Positions 11,490 to 12,622 of a stretch of DNA of 12,622 nucleotides are shown piece by piece. The stretch covers positions 1-12,622 of the forward strand of contig CAZJZH010000036.1 in NCBI GenBank assembly GCA_964550465.1. The letters are read 5' to 3'. Each line of letters opens with the position of its first letter. Positions within the stretch are counted from its first letter, which is position 1. The notes beneath the pieces were generated by a model. That model made no database searches. It worked only from the letters and a program-made list of their open reading frames with translations, and was not told the origin of the DNA. This stretch comes from CAZJZH01 sp964550465. Its GTDB lineage: Bacteria; Patescibacteriota; Patescibacteriia; JACRDY01. The position numbers and the translations under genes are program-made.

Positions 11490-12622
11490 ATGGCAACATC
11501 AACCAAAGATTACATCATCGATAATTTAAAACAGCAGATCAGTAAATTTGAAGCTGCGCCCACCGTCGACAATGTCGGCACGGTGGTAGAAGTGGGGGAC
11601 GGCATCGCTCGTATCACCGGGTTATCTGCCGTGGTCGCTTCAGAAATGTTAGAGTTCCCCGGTGGTATTTACGGCGTGGCACTCAACCTAGAAGAAGACA
11701 CCATTGGTGCCGTGCTGCTGGGTGACTACCTGGGGGTGACGGAAGGCGACACAGTTAAAAGTACTGGCCGTATTTTGGAAGTACCAGTTGGTCCGGAACT
11801 GGTCGGTCGAGTAGTCGATCCACTAGGCCAGGCCTTGGATGGGAAAGGTGATATCAGCACCAAGCAGTCCCTACCGATTGAAAAGATTGCGCCGGGCGTC
11901 ATCACCCGTCAGTCAGTTGAAGAGCCGGTTCAGACCGGGGTTAAGGCTATTGATGCCATGATTCCGATTGGTCGTGGTCAGCGTGAGCTGATTATTGGTG
12001 ACCGCCAAACTGGTAAAACTGCTATCGCCATTGACGCCATCATCAACCAGAAAGGTCAGAACATGAAGTGTATTTATGTGGCTGTGGGGCAGAAAGAATC
12101 AAAAGTGGCTCGGATTGTAGCTGAACTGGAAGCCAACGGCGCTATGGAGTACACCACGGTGGTGGTGGCTGGTGCCTCAATGCCTGCTTCACTGCTGTAC
12201 ATCGCCCCATACGCCGGCTGTACGATTGGCGAATACTTTATGAGCCAAGGTGAAGACGTGCTAGTGGTCTATGATGATCTCAGTAAACACGCTGTGGCTT
12301 ACCGTGAAATTTCCTTGTTGCTGCGCCGTCCACCAGGACGTGAGGCCTACCCCGGTGATGTCTTTTACCTGCACTCACGCTTGCTGGAACGAGCCGCTAA
12401 GCTCAATGACGAACACGGCGGTGGCTCCCTGACCGCCCTGCCGATTATTGAAACCCAGGCCGGTGACGTGTCTGCCTACATTCCAACCAATGTTATCTCT
12501 ATTACTGACGGGCAGATTTTCCTAGAAACAGACCTGTTCTACCAGGGTATGCGCCCCGCTATTAGCGTGGGTCTGTCAGTCTCTCGTGTTGGTTCAGCTG
12601 CTCAGAAGAAAGCCATGAAGAA
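11490..12622 (+). CDS. atpA: ATP synthase F1 subunit alpha (3' end outside the window)
   Basis: Non-catalytic nucleotide-binding subunit of F1. The first 377 codons are present and the frame is open to the right edge. The N-terminal beta-barrel (GTVVEVGDGIARITGL) is followed by the P-loop GDRQTGKT at 170-177, Walker-B-like VLVVYDDL (258-264) and SVSRVGSAAQ with the arginine finger Arg366. All positions are close to E. coli AtpA. The ATG is 20 nt after the atpH stop, with TTACCT rather than a Shine-Dalgarno sequence before it. Confidence 0.97.
   Translation, partial: MATSTKDYIIDNLKQQISKFEAAPTVDNVGTVVEVGDGIARITGLSAVVASEMLEFPGGIYGVALNLEEDTIGAVLLGDYLGVTEGDTVKSTGRILEVPVGPELVGRVVDPLGQALDGKGDISTKQSLPIEKIAPGVITRQSVEEPVQTGVKAIDAMIPIGRGQRELIIGDRQTGKTAIAIDAIINQKGQNMKCIYVAVGQKESKVARIVAELEANGAMEYTTVVVAGASMPASLLYIAPYAGCTIGEYFMSQGEDVLVVYDDLSKHAVAYREISLLLRRPPGREAYPGDVFYLHSRLLERAAKLNDEHGGGSLTALPIIETQAGDVSAYIPTNVISITDGQIFLETDLFYQGMRPAISVGLSVSRVGSAAQKKAMK

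Overview
The window looks like a chromosomal stretch from a small-genome, probably uncultivated bacterium. A candidate phyla radiation (Patescibacteria) lineage is my best inference, not a demonstrated fact. The reasons are short versions of housekeeping proteins (506-residue MetRS, 134-residue ATP synthase delta), tight gene packing, almost no Shine-Dalgarno sequences, and intergenic spacers made only of A and T that spell AATTA/TAATT palindromes. The order rsmI - metG - tatD at the left is a conserved bacterial neighbourhood, also known from Firmicutes.

Left part (1-4404, + strand): the 3' end of rsmI, a 43-residue single-span membrane peptide, metG, a CvpA-family membrane protein, tatD, an unknown three-span membrane protein and a GNAT acetyltransferase. 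It ends at a strong bidirectional terminator. Two overlapping genes of unknown function follow on the - strand (4416-5076). They are the only genes with clear AAGGAG ribosome binding sites, and their promoter overlaps that of a divergent NUDIX hydrolase gene (5184-5627).

Middle part (5676-8740): an A+T-rich island, clearly different in base and codon use from both sides. It holds a C5-cytosine DNA methyltransferase and, overlapping it by 14 nt, a GHKL/MORC-like ATPase whose C-terminal region carries a HEPN-like Arg-x4-His motif. The two genes look like a compact mobile restriction-modification or anti-phage module with no recognisable separate endonuclease. Imperfect inverted repeats of about 95 and 147 nt bracket the pair, sharing a perfect 19-bp block plus 9-bp blocks. 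A run of 10 N near the ATPase 3' end marks an assembly gap, so the last residues, and possibly missing DNA, are uncertain.

Right part (8750-12622): a promoter inside a 10-bp inverted repeat, a roughly 110-nt candidate small RNA or leader ending in an intrinsic terminator, a second promoter laid over that terminator, then the F-type ATP synthase operon (atpI/Z-like, atpB, atpE, atpF, atpH, atpA), cut by the window end inside atpA. The c-subunit gene sits between RNA hairpins, a plausible way to raise its expression for the multi-copy c-ring. No tRNA, rRNA, CRISPR array, transposase or integrase was seen.
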